13,166 nt of DNA from CAYSLC01 sp964431545 (GCA_964431545.1 CAYSLC010000155.1:1-13166), one strand, 5' to 3'. Shown: positions 1 to 8,220, counted from the stretch's first letter. Notes: generated by a model from the sequence alone, not told the origin. A program made the numbers and translations.

Positions 1-3
1 AAC

Positions 4-43
4 AAAAGGCCCGCCGGGGTATAACACCCCGACGGGCCTTTTT
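4..43. terminator. Bidirectional rho-independent terminator
   Basis: Inverted repeat of about 16 base pairs with one mismatch (C14/A32): arms 4-20 and 26-42, loop 21-25. The GC core is flanked by an A4 run on the left and a T5 run on the right, so the hairpin has a U-tract when read from either strand. It most likely ends a gene to the left of the window and insulates the two-component operon that follows. The structure is read directly; its activity is inferred. Confidence 0.9.
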
Positions 44-72
44 GCGTTGGCGGGCGGGGGATCTCTTCGAGA

Positions 73-101
73 TTGAAACGGGGGACCATCTATGCTAGAT
101 T
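73..101 (+). promoter_or_regulatory. Candidate sigma-70 promoter for the two-component operon
   Basis: TTGAAA (73-78) and TAGATT (96-101) are separated by 17 nt, which would give a start near 108 and a leader of about 90 nt. The -10 box matches consensus at only 4 of 6 positions. The box lies between the terminator and the kinase start, where a promoter is expected. No sigma-54 GG-N10-GC element is visible here, so the operon does not look autoregulated by sigma-54. Confidence 0.35.
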
Positions 102-197
102 CCCCGGAGATCTTCGTGGAAGGGATCGAGAGGGAAGGGGCCGCGGTACCGCCCCGTTTCGCCGTAAACTCCGAACCAAGGTGGGACCAAGCCGAAC

Positions 198-1781
198 GTG
201 TATCCCCTGGGCCTGAGAACCAAAATCGCCTTTACCCTCCTTCTCCTTCTGGGGCTCTCGATGGTTCTCCTCGATTTCGTGATGATGATCTCGGTGCAGC
301 GGATCCTTCTGAAGAGCGAAGTCGCCAAGGCGTACCAGTTCATCTCCCTTTTGGATGACAATCTTCAGCCCGACCTGTCGCGGGGAATCCGTCCGGACCT
401 CAAAGATCCGGACTACGGTTCCCGATTCGCAAGGCTTCTGCGGGAAGGAAGATATGATTGCGGCATGTACATGGACCGCGGGATGTCCCCAATCCATTTT
501 CTGGACAACCGGTGCGATCTCAACGCCGAGCTAAAGATGCATACCCGTCGCTCCGTGCTGTCCGGGGACCGGAGCGTCGGATTTTACGGAGAGTCCTGGA
601 GCGTATTCTGGAAACAGAAGAGCCACGTGGTCATCTCCGCCCCCGTGTTCGAGGGAAGGCGGCAGGCCGGCGCCATCGGAGTGGTTCTGGGCTTGGACGA
701 TCTCTATTCCACCCTGCGGCAGGTTCAGAAGATTCTGTTTCTCTATATCCTGATCAATGCACTGCTGTTCACCTTCTTCGGGGTGACACGGATTTCCAGG
801 ATCACCGTCAAGCCGCTCTACCGGCTGCTGCGACGGGCGGAATCATTTCGGGAGGACGATTCCCTTTTCTTTTCAAACGAAAAGGAGGATAATGAGTTCA
901 ATCAGCTCTCCAAGGCGCTGAACCGCATGCTCAACCGGATCTCCGAAGACAAGAACGCTCTCCAGTCCACCGTCGATTCCCTGGAAGTGGCGAATCTGGA
1001 ACTCAAACAGGCGCAACGGGACGTCCTTCAGGCGGAGAAACTCTCCTCCGTGGGCCGCCTCTCCGCCGGGATCGCCCATGAGATCGGCAATCCCATATCC
1101 ATCGTCATGGGGTACTTCGATCTGCTCAGGCAGCCGGACGTCAGCGAGGAAGAGCGGCTGGAGTTCATCGACCGGTCCGAGCGGGAGATCGGCCGGGTCC
1201 ACCGGATCATTCAGCAGCTGGTCCATTTTTCCAAACCCTTCGGCGGGGAACCGCCCCGTCCGATCTCGCTCCACAAACTCATCGGCGATGTCATCGAACT
1301 GGTGAGGCATCAGCCCATGATGGCCGGAATCCGGACAGTGATCGACCTGGCGGCTGAACAGGATACCGTCCAAGGCGACGAGGCCCAACTCCAGCAGGTC
1401 TTCCTCAATCTGGTCATCAACGCGGCGGACGCCATCACCGCCAACGGACGGGACCAGGGAGGGGAGTTGATGATTACCAGTGAAACCGTGGTTTCCGACG
1501 ATGGGGCGGATGAACCTTTTATCCAACTCAACTTCCGGGATAACGGCGTCGGAATCCCCGAGGAGCAGCTGAAGGACATTTTCGATCCGTTCTTCACCAC
1601 CAAGGAACCGGGAAAAGGCACCGGACTCGGCCTTTCCACCGCTTTCGTGATCATAGAGAATCTGGGAGGCAGGATCAGGGCCCTCAGCGATCTGGGAAAG
1701 GGGACCACCGTCATGGTTCAGCTCCCCCTCCACCCAGGGAAGCCGCGAAACTTGACCGCCTCCCCGGATGGTTCCCCATAG
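198..1781 (+). CDS. Membrane sensor histidine kinase (HisKA/HATPase_c)
   Basis: Sensor kinase of 527 aa, predicted to autophosphorylate on His294 and pass the phosphate to the response regulator encoded 9 nt downstream. A transmembrane helix spans about residues 10-32. An extracytoplasmic domain of about 140 residues follows (34-175) and contains the Cache/PAS-like stretch AGAIGVVLGLDDLY. A second helix lies at about 178-196, then a HAMP-like linker and a coiled coil (about 245-280). The H-box is GIAHEIGNPIS. ATPase boxes are N (NLVINAADAI, Asn408), G1 (DNGVGIP, 448-454), F (FDPFFTTK) and G2 (GTGLGLS). There is no cytoplasmic PAS or receiver domain. The start is GTG with a weak AAGGTGG 13 nt upstream; later starts would remove the first membrane helix. 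Two cysteines in the sensor domain (Cys88, Cys106) could form a disulfide. The ligand cannot be inferred. Confidence 0.93.
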   Translation: MYPLGLRTKIAFTLLLLLGLSMVLLDFVMMISVQRILLKSEVAKAYQFISLLDDNLQPDLSRGIRPDLKDPDYGSRFARLLREGRYDCGMYMDRGMSPIHFLDNRCDLNAELKMHTRRSVLSGDRSVGFYGESWSVFWKQKSHVVISAPVFEGRRQAGAIGVVLGLDDLYSTLRQVQKILFLYILINALLFTFFGVTRISRITVKPLYRLLRRAESFREDDSLFFSNEKEDNEFNQLSKALNRMLNRISEDKNALQSTVDSLEVANLELKQAQRDVLQAEKLSSVGRLSAGIAHEIGNPISIVMGYFDLLRQPDVSEEERLEFIDRSEREIGRVHRIIQQLVHFSKPFGGEPPRPISLHKLIGDVIELVRHQPMMAGIRTVIDLAAEQDTVQGDEAQLQQVFLNLVINAADAITANGRDQGGELMITSETVVSDDGADEPFIQLNFRDNGVGIPEEQLKDIFDPFFTTKEPGKGTGLGLSTAFVIIENLGGRIRALSDLGKGTTVMVQLPLHPGKPRNLTASPDGSP

Positions 1782-1790
1782 GACGATTCA

Positions 1791-3197
<1,407 letters not shown>

Positions 3198-3246
3198 GCC
3201 TTCCCGCCCATCCCCGGGGAGTCTCGATCTATCCCGGCGCTCCGGG

Positions 3247-4236
3247 TCACCCCAGGGCCCACCGGAACAGAAGACTCCCCCAGGTAAAGCCCGCGCCGAA
3301 GGCGCTGATGAGGATCCGGTCCCCCTTGGACATCATTCCCTTCTGGTGCGCTTCGGACATGGCGAGGGGAATCGTCGCGGCCGTGGTGTTCCCGTAGGTG
3401 GCGATGTTCACCACCACCTTGGACGGCTCGAGTCCGAGCTTTTTCGACACGGCATCGATGATCCGGATGTTGGCCTGATGGGGGATCAGGTGGTCGACAT
3501 CTTCCGCGGCGAGATGGTTCCGCCGGAGGAGCGCCGCGGAGATCTCCGACATGCCGGTGACGGCGTGTTTGTAGACCGTCCTGCCATCCTGGTAGACGCA
3601 GTGGGCCCGTTGCGCCACGGTCTCGTGGGAAGCGGGCCGGAGGCTGCCGCCGGCGGCCACGTGGAGATATTCCGCCCCCGCCCCGTCGGTTCTGAGTTCG
3701 AAGTCCGCAATCCCCAGGTCGGCTTCCGGGGACGGCTCCAGCAGGACGGCCCCCGCCCCGTCCCCGAAGATCACGCACGTGTTCCGGTCCCCATAGTCGA
3801 TGATGGCGCTCATTTTGTCCGCGCCCACCACCAGAATCCGTTGGTATCTTCCCGTCTCGATGAACTGCGAACCGGTGGCGAGGGCGCAGATGAAACCGGT
3901 GCATCCGCCGTTGATATCGAATCCCCATGCGTTGGCCGCCCCGAGATGTTTCTGGACCAGCGCCGCGGTGGAGGGTACCGGCATATCGGGGGTGACCGTC
4001 GCCAGCAGAATCAGGTCGAGGGATTCCGGCGAGATCCCCCTTTCCTCCAGAACCATCCTTCCCGCTTCCACGGCCATGTGGGAGGTGCCTTTGCCCTCTC
4101 CCAGAATCCGTCGCTCCTTGATCCCGGTCCGCGTGGTGATCCAGGTGTCATTGGTGTCGACCATCCCCTCCAGGTCCTGGTTGGTCAACCGTTCCTCGGG
4201 CGTGAAGTGCCCCACCGCTGTGATGGCTGCTCTCAT
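3247..4236 (-). CDS. fabH: Beta-ketoacyl-ACP synthase III (KAS III)
   Basis: Condensing enzyme that joins acyl-CoA to malonyl-ACP to start fatty acid synthesis in the cytoplasm. From the ATG at 4236 it is 329 aa. The thiolase-fold catalytic triad is complete: Cys112 in INGGCTGF, His253 in IPHQANIR, and Asn283 in YGNTTAA. The glycine-rich FGDGAGAVLLE and C-terminal SAFGAGFTWGS stretches are typical of FabH. An in-frame ATG at 4278 would add 14 residues and overlap the ihfA stop by 11 nt. I prefer 4236 because MRAAITAVGHFTPEERLTN matches the usual FabH N-terminus, but neither start has a clear Shine-Dalgarno sequence, so translation may be coupled to ihfA. It lies away from any acpP/fabD/fabG cluster, so it could be a second KAS III with another acyl primer. 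Confidence 0.93.
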   Translation of the reverse strand: MRAAITAVGHFTPEERLTNQDLEGMVDTNDTWITTRTGIKERRILGEGKGTSHMAVEAGRMVLEERGISPESLDLILLATVTPDMPVPSTAALVQKHLGAANAWGFDINGGCTGFICALATGSQFIETGRYQRILVVGADKMSAIIDYGDRNTCVIFGDGAGAVLLEPSPEADLGIADFELRTDGAGAEYLHVAAGGSLRPASHETVAQRAHCVYQDGRTVYKHAVTGMSEISAALLRRNHLAAEDVDHLIPHQANIRIIDAVSKKLGLEPSKVVVNIATYGNTTAATIPLAMSEAHQKGMMSKGDRILISAFGAGFTWGSLLFRWALG

Positions 4237-4267
4237 GGCTTGGAGACGATCCGATTTCCGGTGTCCT

Positions 4268-4552
4268 TTAGGATTCATGGTTGATCTTGTTTCTCAGTTT
4301 TCCCGAGCACTTGAAGGTGACCACTTTTCTGGAGCGGAGCATCAGCTCCTCGCCCGTTGCCGGGTTCCTCCCCCGGCGCGCCTTTTTCTCCTTTATGGAG
4401 AACTTTCCGAATCCGGAGATGAGGACGTCCTCCTCCCGTTCGAGCCTGCTCTTGATGATTTCGAGCAGGGTCTCGACGATTTCGATGGATCTTTTTTTTG
4501 TAAATCCAAGTGCATGGACTTGGTTGACAACATCATTTTTGGTCAATGCCAT
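4268..4552 (-). CDS. ihfA: Integration host factor alpha subunit (HU/IHF family)
   Basis: DNA-bending nucleoid protein of 94 aa, the usual length for the family. The N-terminus MALTKNDVV, the DNA-arm sequence GRNPATGEEL with intercalating Pro64, and RKVVTF are closer to IHF-alpha than to HU. IHF-alpha normally pairs with IHF-beta, which is not in this window. The start is firm: ATG with AGGAGGT (4558-4564) 5 nt upstream. The stop lies 31 nt before the preferred fabH start, or overlaps the alternative one, so the two are probably one transcript. IHF commonly helps NtrC-type activators by bending DNA between enhancer and sigma-54 promoter; a link to the nearby activator gene is inference only. 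The codons for Thr-Lys-Lys-Arg contain an A8 run (complement of 4492-4499), unusual in this GC-rich DNA. Confidence 0.92.
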   Translation of the reverse strand: MALTKNDVVNQVHALGFTKKRSIEIVETLLEIIKSRLEREEDVLISGFGKFSIKEKKARRGRNPATGEELMLRSRKVVTFKCSGKLRNKINHES

Positions 4553-4633
4553 GGGGGACCTCCTGTGCGGCGCATCCGGCTCTCGGTTCGTTGGAACACG
4601 GGGAAAAACGTTCGACTTTGGAAAAGGAGACGC

Positions 4634-4981
4634 CTATCGGGGGTAGACGCCATGGTTGAAGATGTAGTCATAATAGTAGTCATGGTACCCGTCATCCGCC
4701 GATGTCGGATAGTCGTCCTGACTGGCGGCGTCCTTTTTCCTAGCGGTGGCGACGTTCTCCAACCATTGCTCCTTGGAGAACTGGTAGAGCCACTGTCTCA
4801 CTGAGTCGGGATCCCGGACAACCTCTTTGTTATCCTGGGCAAAGGCGTCGAACCCGTTGAGCACCGCCTTGACGTTTCGCACGTACTCGGTATCGTCCTG
4901 GTGGCTCTCCTTGAAGATCTGGTGGATCTTGATCAGAACGGATCTCAGGACGTTTTTGATCGGATCGGCGCATTCCGCCAT
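4634..4981 (-). CDS. Hypothetical protein with Tyr/Asp-rich C-terminus
   Basis: Unrecognised protein of 115 aa. I chose the ATG at 4981 because AGAGGAG lies about 10 nt upstream and a good promoter sits further up. The same frame opens to a TTG at 5059, which has no ribosome-binding site. The first part (DPIKNVLRSVLIKIHQIF and onward) looks helical, a middle part is rich in charged residues (about 35-85), and the end is an acidic, aromatic tail with YHDYYYDYIF. There is no signal peptide, membrane helix or cysteine cluster; one Cys is near the start. It is followed 81 nt later by ihfA, with no obvious terminator between, so it may head an ihfA-fabH transcript. No function is proposed. Confidence 0.7.
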   Translation of the reverse strand: MAECADPIKNVLRSVLIKIHQIFKESHQDDTEYVRNVKAVLNGFDAFAQDNKEVVRDPDSVRQWLYQFSKEQWLENVATARKKDAASQDDYPTSADDGYHDYYYDYIFNHGVYPR

Positions 4982-5074
4982 CTGTGTAAATCTCCTCTTC
5001 CGTGCCGGTCGTGTTCGTTCGGCGTACTTCCGCCGTAATCCATTGAGCCGGGTCTCCAATAGAATAATTTCGCC

Positions 5075-5103
5075 AAGATATAGAAATATGGGATGCAGGT
5101 CAA
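5075..5103 (-). promoter_or_regulatory. Promoter for the hypothetical gene and probably ihfA-fabH
   Basis: Read on the - strand: TTGACC (complement of 5098-5103), 17 nt, then TATCTT (5075-5080); the overlapping TATATC (5077-5082) gives a 15-nt spacer. The region is AT-rich compared with its surroundings. Predicted transcription start near 5068, leaving a leader of about 87 nt to the ATG at 4981. Confidence 0.55.
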
Positions 5104-5152
5104 GTGGTTATGTGGAGTGGAACAAAAATCGGGAAACGGCCGTGCGCCGAAC

Positions 5153-5163
5153 GCCCTTAGGGC
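5153..5163. repeat. Palindrome GCCCT-T-AGGGC in the divergent promoter region
   Basis: An 11-base palindrome with 5-bp arms and a central T. It lies between the divergent promoters and shares the CCCTTA core and GGG end with a second inverted repeat at 5207-5219. It could be an operator half, or chance in GC-rich DNA. Confidence 0.3.
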
Positions 5164-5174
5164 CGAAAACCTTG

Positions 5175-5203
5175 TTTACATTCCCGGGGTTTGCTGATAG
5201 ATT
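5175..5203 (+). promoter_or_regulatory. Promoter for the cytidylate-kinase-like gene
   Basis: TTTACA (5175-5180), a 17-nt spacer and TAGATT (5198-5203). The -35 matches consensus at 5 of 6 positions and the -10 at 4 of 6. The predicted start near 5210 gives a leader of about 64 nt before the ATG at 5274. Confidence 0.45.
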
Positions 5204-5206
5204 TCA

Positions 5207-5219
5207 ACCCTTACAGGGT
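5207..5219. repeat. Inverted repeat ACCCT-TAC-AGGGT over the predicted +1
   Basis: Five-bp arms with a 3-nt centre, placed across the predicted transcription start of the cytidylate-kinase-like gene. The position suits a repressor operator or a small 5'-leader hairpin. It resembles the palindrome at 5153-5163. Confidence 0.3.
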
Positions 5220-5273
5220 GGTGGACCGTTTCAGACGACTTGGGAACCCCGTTGAGCAGGAAGGAGGCCAATC

Positions 5274-5903
5274 ATGTCAGTGATAACCATTTCCAGGCAA
5301 TTCGGCGCCGGGGGACGGACCCTGGCCGAGAATGTAGGGCAGCGGCTCGGCTACGAGATCGCCCACGAGGGCGTCATCGAGAAGATCGCCGAAAAGGCCA
5401 AGGTGTCCGCCGAGGTCATCCGATCCTTTGAATCGGAGGCCAAGGGACTCCTGCGGCGGGCCTCCGACCTCCTCTCCCCCCAGAATTTCGTCGGCCGTAT
5501 CCTGGAGCCGAAGCGAAACTACATGGACGGTGAACTCTATATCGATCTGTTGCGAAGGATCATTCCCGAGGTGGCGGATCAGGGAAACATCATCATTCTC
5601 GGCCGGGGCGCGCAGTTCATTTTGAAGGGGCGGCCCGACACCTACCACGTCCTTCTGGTGGCCAGCAGGGACGATCGGATCCGGTTCATGCAGGAGCATT
5701 ACGGATTGACCTCCTCCAAGGCCGTGGAGGCGGTCGCCAAGCAGGGAAAGCGCCGGGAGAAGCTGATGCGCCTGTTCAATCTCGGAGACTACGACAACCC
5801 CACCCACTACGACTTGGTCTTGAATCTGTCCAAGGTCGGCATGGACCAGTCGGTGGATCTGGTCTGCGAAATGGTCGAGGGCATGCGGACCGCCGCGGCA
5901 TAA
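5274..5903 (+). CDS. Cytidylate kinase-like family protein
   Basis: Protein of 209 aa resembling the cytidylate-kinase-like nucleotide-binding family. It opens with MSVITISRQFGAGGRTLAE, the family's N-terminal phosphate-loop region. This lacks the GKS/GKT lysine of a classical Walker A loop, so its catalytic activity as a CMP kinase is uncertain. Other matching segments are ILGRGAQFIL (108-117), followed by a strand (YHVLLVAS) and arginine-rich lid-like residues (SRDDRIRF, GKRREKLMR), and the C-terminal HYDLVLNLSKVGMDQSVDLV typical of the family. There is no membrane segment. The start is secure: ATG with AAGGAGG (5261-5267) 6 nt upstream. It stands alone on its strand, divergent from the hypothetical gene. 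I do not assign the symbol cmk, because true Cmk is shorter on the N-terminal side and has an intact P-loop. Confidence 0.85.
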   Translation: MSVITISRQFGAGGRTLAENVGQRLGYEIAHEGVIEKIAEKAKVSAEVIRSFESEAKGLLRRASDLLSPQNFVGRILEPKRNYMDGELYIDLLRRIIPEVADQGNIIILGRGAQFILKGRPDTYHVLLVASRDDRIRFMQEHYGLTSSKAVEAVAKQGKRREKLMRLFNLGDYDNPTHYDLVLNLSKVGMDQSVDLVCEMVEGMRTAAA

Positions 5904-5917
5904 TCCCTCCGGCTTTT

Positions 5918-5956
5918 CGACGCCCCGGAGCGCTGTCCGGGGGCGCCCGGGCGTCG
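5918..5956 (+). other. GC-rich hairpin after the cytidylate-kinase-like gene
   Basis: CGACGCCC (5918-5925) pairs perfectly with GGGCGTCG (5949-5956). Alternatively CGCCCCGGA (5921-5929) pairs with TCCGGGGGCG (5936-5945) with one bulged G. The nearest T5 run (5968-5972) is too far away for a classic intrinsic terminator. It may stabilise the 3' end or act together with Rho. Confidence 0.35.
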
Positions 5957-6058
5957 GAATCCTCCCGTTTTTGCCGGGGGAGATCCGCCGGCGGACCCCG
6001 TTGAACCTCCTCCCTCGGGCGTGGCCGGACCGGAGGTATCGCCGTTTCCTTCTTCCAT

Positions 6059-6088
6059 TTGCCAACCTTTTAGGGAGTATGGTAAATA
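6059..6088 (+). promoter_or_regulatory. Weak candidate promoter for the HdrC-like gene
   Basis: TTGCCA (6059-6064), 18 nt, then TAAATA (6083-6088), inside one of the few AT-rich patches of the gap. If used, the leader to the ATG at 6383 would be about 290 nt and would include the hairpin at 6251-6287. Confidence 0.3.
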
Positions 6089-6250
6089 GAGGAAAGAGCG
6101 ATTCGAAACGTCCGTCGAACTCTGAATCCGACCTGACACCCCCCCCCGATCGACCCCGATGACTGTCTTCCCTCGATTTTTCCGCTGAAACCGCCCCACA
6201 CTTTCGGGCAAAAGGACCTCATCCGCCGGTTCCGCGTTTCGATCAACCCG

Positions 6251-6287
6251 GGGTCCCCCATCGATTGATGTTTCATTGATGGGTCCT
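6251..6287 (+). other. Hairpin upstream of the HdrC-like gene
   Basis: CCCATCGAT (6257-6265) pairs with ATTGATGGG (6275-6283) with one G-T wobble and a 9-nt loop. A further GGG/CCT pairing (6251-6253 with 6285-6287) is possible across an internal loop. Only a short TTTA follows, so it is a poor terminator; a leader element or protein-binding site is possible. Confidence 0.3.
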
Positions 6288-6382
6288 TTAGGCCTCATCC
6301 ATCGGTCTCTCCGCCGCCGCTCGGATCTCCGGGAACAATGCATTCAACGTCCAAATTGATTCTCGTTCCAAGGAGGTGGACA

Positions 6383-7261
6383 ATGCCCGAACCCTTGACC
6401 CCCGACGCGGAGGTCCGAAAAACCATCGATGAGGTGGTCGGTGCCGATGGCCGTCTCTGCTGGACCTGCCGGTCCTGCATCTCCGAATGTCCCGTCAACC
6501 TCGCCACGGGACGCCTCCAGCCGTTGAAAGTGGTCCGGCTGGCCAACCTCGGCCTTCTGGAGGAGCTGATCCGGATGCCGGAGGTCTGGTATTGCCTCAC
6601 CTGCAACCGGTGCGACTATGTCTGTCCCATGCGGGTCAAACCCGCGGCCCTGATCCGTTTCGCCCGGGAGGAGGCGGCCCGCGGCGGACGGGTGCCGGCC
6701 GGTATCCGGGGGCGCCACCTGGATCTGTTGTTGAACTTTCAGAAGGTTCGATACCGGACCGCCGACCTGATCCTGCGCGGCGACGATCCCTCCGTGGTAC
6801 CGTCCCGATGGCAGGAGTGGCTCGATGCCGACGTATCGGCGGACCGGTCGACCGTCGGCCGGAAGCATCGCTACACGCCTGTGTTCGGCGGGAAGCGGGA
6901 CGGCGCCGATGCCAGATCCTCCGCCTGTTTCACCTGCTCGGAGTGTTCCAACGCCTGCCCCGCCTTCGGCGGCAGAGAGGTCTTCGATCCCATGTCCCTC
7001 TTCCGCATGGCCAACCTGGGAATGGCCGAAACGTTGCTCCATTCCCCGTCCATCTGGCTGTGCCTGGCGTGCGAACGGTGCACCGAAACCTGCGGCCAGT
7101 TGGTGGAGGGGCATCGGGTGATCCGCAAGCTCCAGGACATGGCGGTCGAGCAGGGATATGTGGACGCCGGGTTCCGGTTCCGATGGATGGAGGCGGGCAA
7201 GCTCCTCTACCCCCTTCTGCTGGAGGAGATCGACGCCCTGTTCGGCTTTGGAGGAGACTGA
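6383..7261 (+). CDS. Tandem HdrC-like protein with four CxxCxxCxxxC iron-sulfur motifs
   Basis: Cytoplasmic electron-transfer protein of 292 aa built from two related halves. Each half resembles the small iron-sulfur subunit of heterodisulfide reductase (HdrC) and should bind two [4Fe-4S] clusters. Ligands are C26-C29-C32-C36 and C71-C74-C77-C81 in the first half, and C182-C185-C188-C192 and C227-C230-C233-C237 in the second. Between each pair lies a conserved helix (VVRLANLGLLEELI and LFRMANLGMAETLL). The linker (about 100-178) is rich in Arg. The fourth motif has Gly after the last Cys where the first two have Pro. There is no signal peptide or membrane helix. The start is ATG 6383, with a near-perfect AAGGAGGTG at 6370-6378; an upstream ATG at 6338 has no such site. 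No hdrA, hdrB or CCG-domain partner is adjacent, so its redox partner is unknown. Confidence 0.9.
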   Translation: MPEPLTPDAEVRKTIDEVVGADGRLCWTCRSCISECPVNLATGRLQPLKVVRLANLGLLEELIRMPEVWYCLTCNRCDYVCPMRVKPAALIRFAREEAARGGRVPAGIRGRHLDLLLNFQKVRYRTADLILRGDDPSVVPSRWQEWLDADVSADRSTVGRKHRYTPVFGGKRDGADARSSACFTCSECSNACPAFGGREVFDPMSLFRMANLGMAETLLHSPSIWLCLACERCTETCGQLVEGHRVIRKLQDMAVEQGYVDAGFRFRWMEAGKLLYPLLLEEIDALFGFGGD

Positions 7262-7264
7262 TCT

Positions 7265-8110
7265 TCAGGTTGCGGAGACGGTCTGGGCCAGGGTGAGGAC
7301 ATCGACCCGGACGGCGCCGTTTCGGAGGAGGACCTTGGCGCATTCCTCCACCGTGGCGCCGGTGGTATAGACGTCGTCCACCAGGAGGATCCGTCTCCCC
7401 GACACCGAATCGGGCCGGGACACCTCGAATGCGCCGGCGATGTTCGCCCGCCGGGCCTCTCGGTCCATCCGCACCTGAGGGGCCGTGGCCCGGACGCGCC
7501 GGAGTCCGTCCCTGAGAATGTCGACGGCCAATGGATCCTTCTCCCCCGGTCGGACCCGCTTCGGCCAGTCCCGGACCATGAGGTGGGACTGGTTGAATCC
7601 CCGCCTCCGAAACCGGCGGGCGTGCAGCGGCACCGGAATCACCGCGTCGATGCCGCCCGGCGGCCAATGGGTTTGAAAGGTTTGGAACAGGAGGCGGCCC
7701 AAGGGGGGCGCCACCTGGACCTTCCCCCGGTACTTGAGCAGATGGATCAACGCCATCAGACAGCCGTCGTACACCCCGAAGGATCGGGCTTTGTGGAATT
7801 TTTTCGGCGCGGTGATGCACTTGCCGCAGGCGTGGTCCTCGCCGGCCCGGCCGGGGAACATCAGGCCGCACCGGGTGCAGAAGGGGGAGACCACGGGATG
7901 AATATCGGCCGCGCAGGCGGGACAGACCATGGCGGAGAGGACCGCTCCGGGCGGAGAATCGGCGGCAGGATCGACCGGGCCTTCTCCCCCCGCCGGCTCC
8001 ATGGATCGTTCGGGATATCGTTCAGGGCGCGGCGGAAAGAATCGGTCGCAGATCAGACACCGGGTGGGGAAGATCGCCTCCAGCACGGATCCGGCGAGCC
8101 GCGCCCCCAC
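7265..8110 (-). CDS. comF: ComF-family phosphoribosyltransferase-like protein
   Basis: Homologue of ComF/GntX, a family linked to DNA uptake and DNA metabolism. The N-terminal metal-binding part has four Cys pairs: CLIC, CPAC, CTRC and CGKC (from Cys18 to Cys98, numbered from 8110). A 41-residue Pro/Glu/Ala-rich insert lies between the first two pairs and makes the protein (281 aa) longer than typical members. The hallmark PVPLHARRFRRRGFNQS (160-176) and the PRPP-binding loop ILLVDDVYTTGAT (241-253) are intact. The start is uncertain. There is no ATG before the first Cys pair; GTG at 8110 gives a normal-looking N-terminus, while GTG at 8212 would start 9 nt after the chemoreceptor stop and add 34 Arg/Gly-rich residues. 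Neither has a strong ribosome-binding site. It is the last gene of the - strand unit and ends 3 nt from the convergent HdrC-like gene. Confidence 0.85.
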   Translation of the reverse strand: MGARLAGSVLEAIFPTRCLICDRFFPPRPERYPERSMEPAGGEGPVDPAADSPPGAVLSAMVCPACAADIHPVVSPFCTRCGLMFPGRAGEDHACGKCITAPKKFHKARSFGVYDGCLMALIHLLKYRGKVQVAPPLGRLLFQTFQTHWPPGGIDAVIPVPLHARRFRRRGFNQSHLMVRDWPKRVRPGEKDPLAVDILRDGLRRVRATAPQVRMDREARRANIAGAFEVSRPDSVSGRRILLVDDVYTTGATVEECAKVLLRNGAVRVDVLTLAQTVSAT

Positions 8111-8220
8111 GGCGCGAAGGCGGGCGGCCTTTCCGGCCGCCGCCGCCCCGCCGGTCCCGGTCCGATGCAGGGGGCCCGCATGACGGCCATTCCCGTTTTC
8201 CGACCGGGGCACGGAGCGAT

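Larger units (their letters stand above)
5904..6382. other. 479-base stretch without a convincing gene
   Basis: This gap lies between the cytidylate-kinase-like gene and the double HdrC-like gene. It holds a GC-rich stem at 5918-5956 without an adjoining T-run, a promoter-like pair near 6059-6088, a C9 run at 6139-6147 and a hairpin at 6251-6287. Open frames across it on the - strand are Arg/Gly/Ser-rich, match no family I recognise, and run on into the flanking genes, so I treat them as chance. It could be a long leader or hold an unrecognised small RNA. Confidence 0.5.

Noticed and set aside
3346..4804. Long + strand frames opposite fabH, ihfA and the hypothetical gene
   Set aside because: They are antisense to genes with full catalytic or DNA-binding motifs, have low-complexity composition and no ribosome-binding sites.
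5807..6343. - strand frame of 178 codons across the 479-base gap
   Set aside because: It is Arg/Ser/Gly-rich, overlaps the end of the cytidylate-kinase-like gene, and resembles no family I know.
6338..6382. Upstream ATG adding 15 residues to the HdrC-like protein
   Set aside because: The ATG at 6383 has AAGGAGGTG at ideal spacing, while 6338 has no ribosome-binding site and adds a segment unlike the family.
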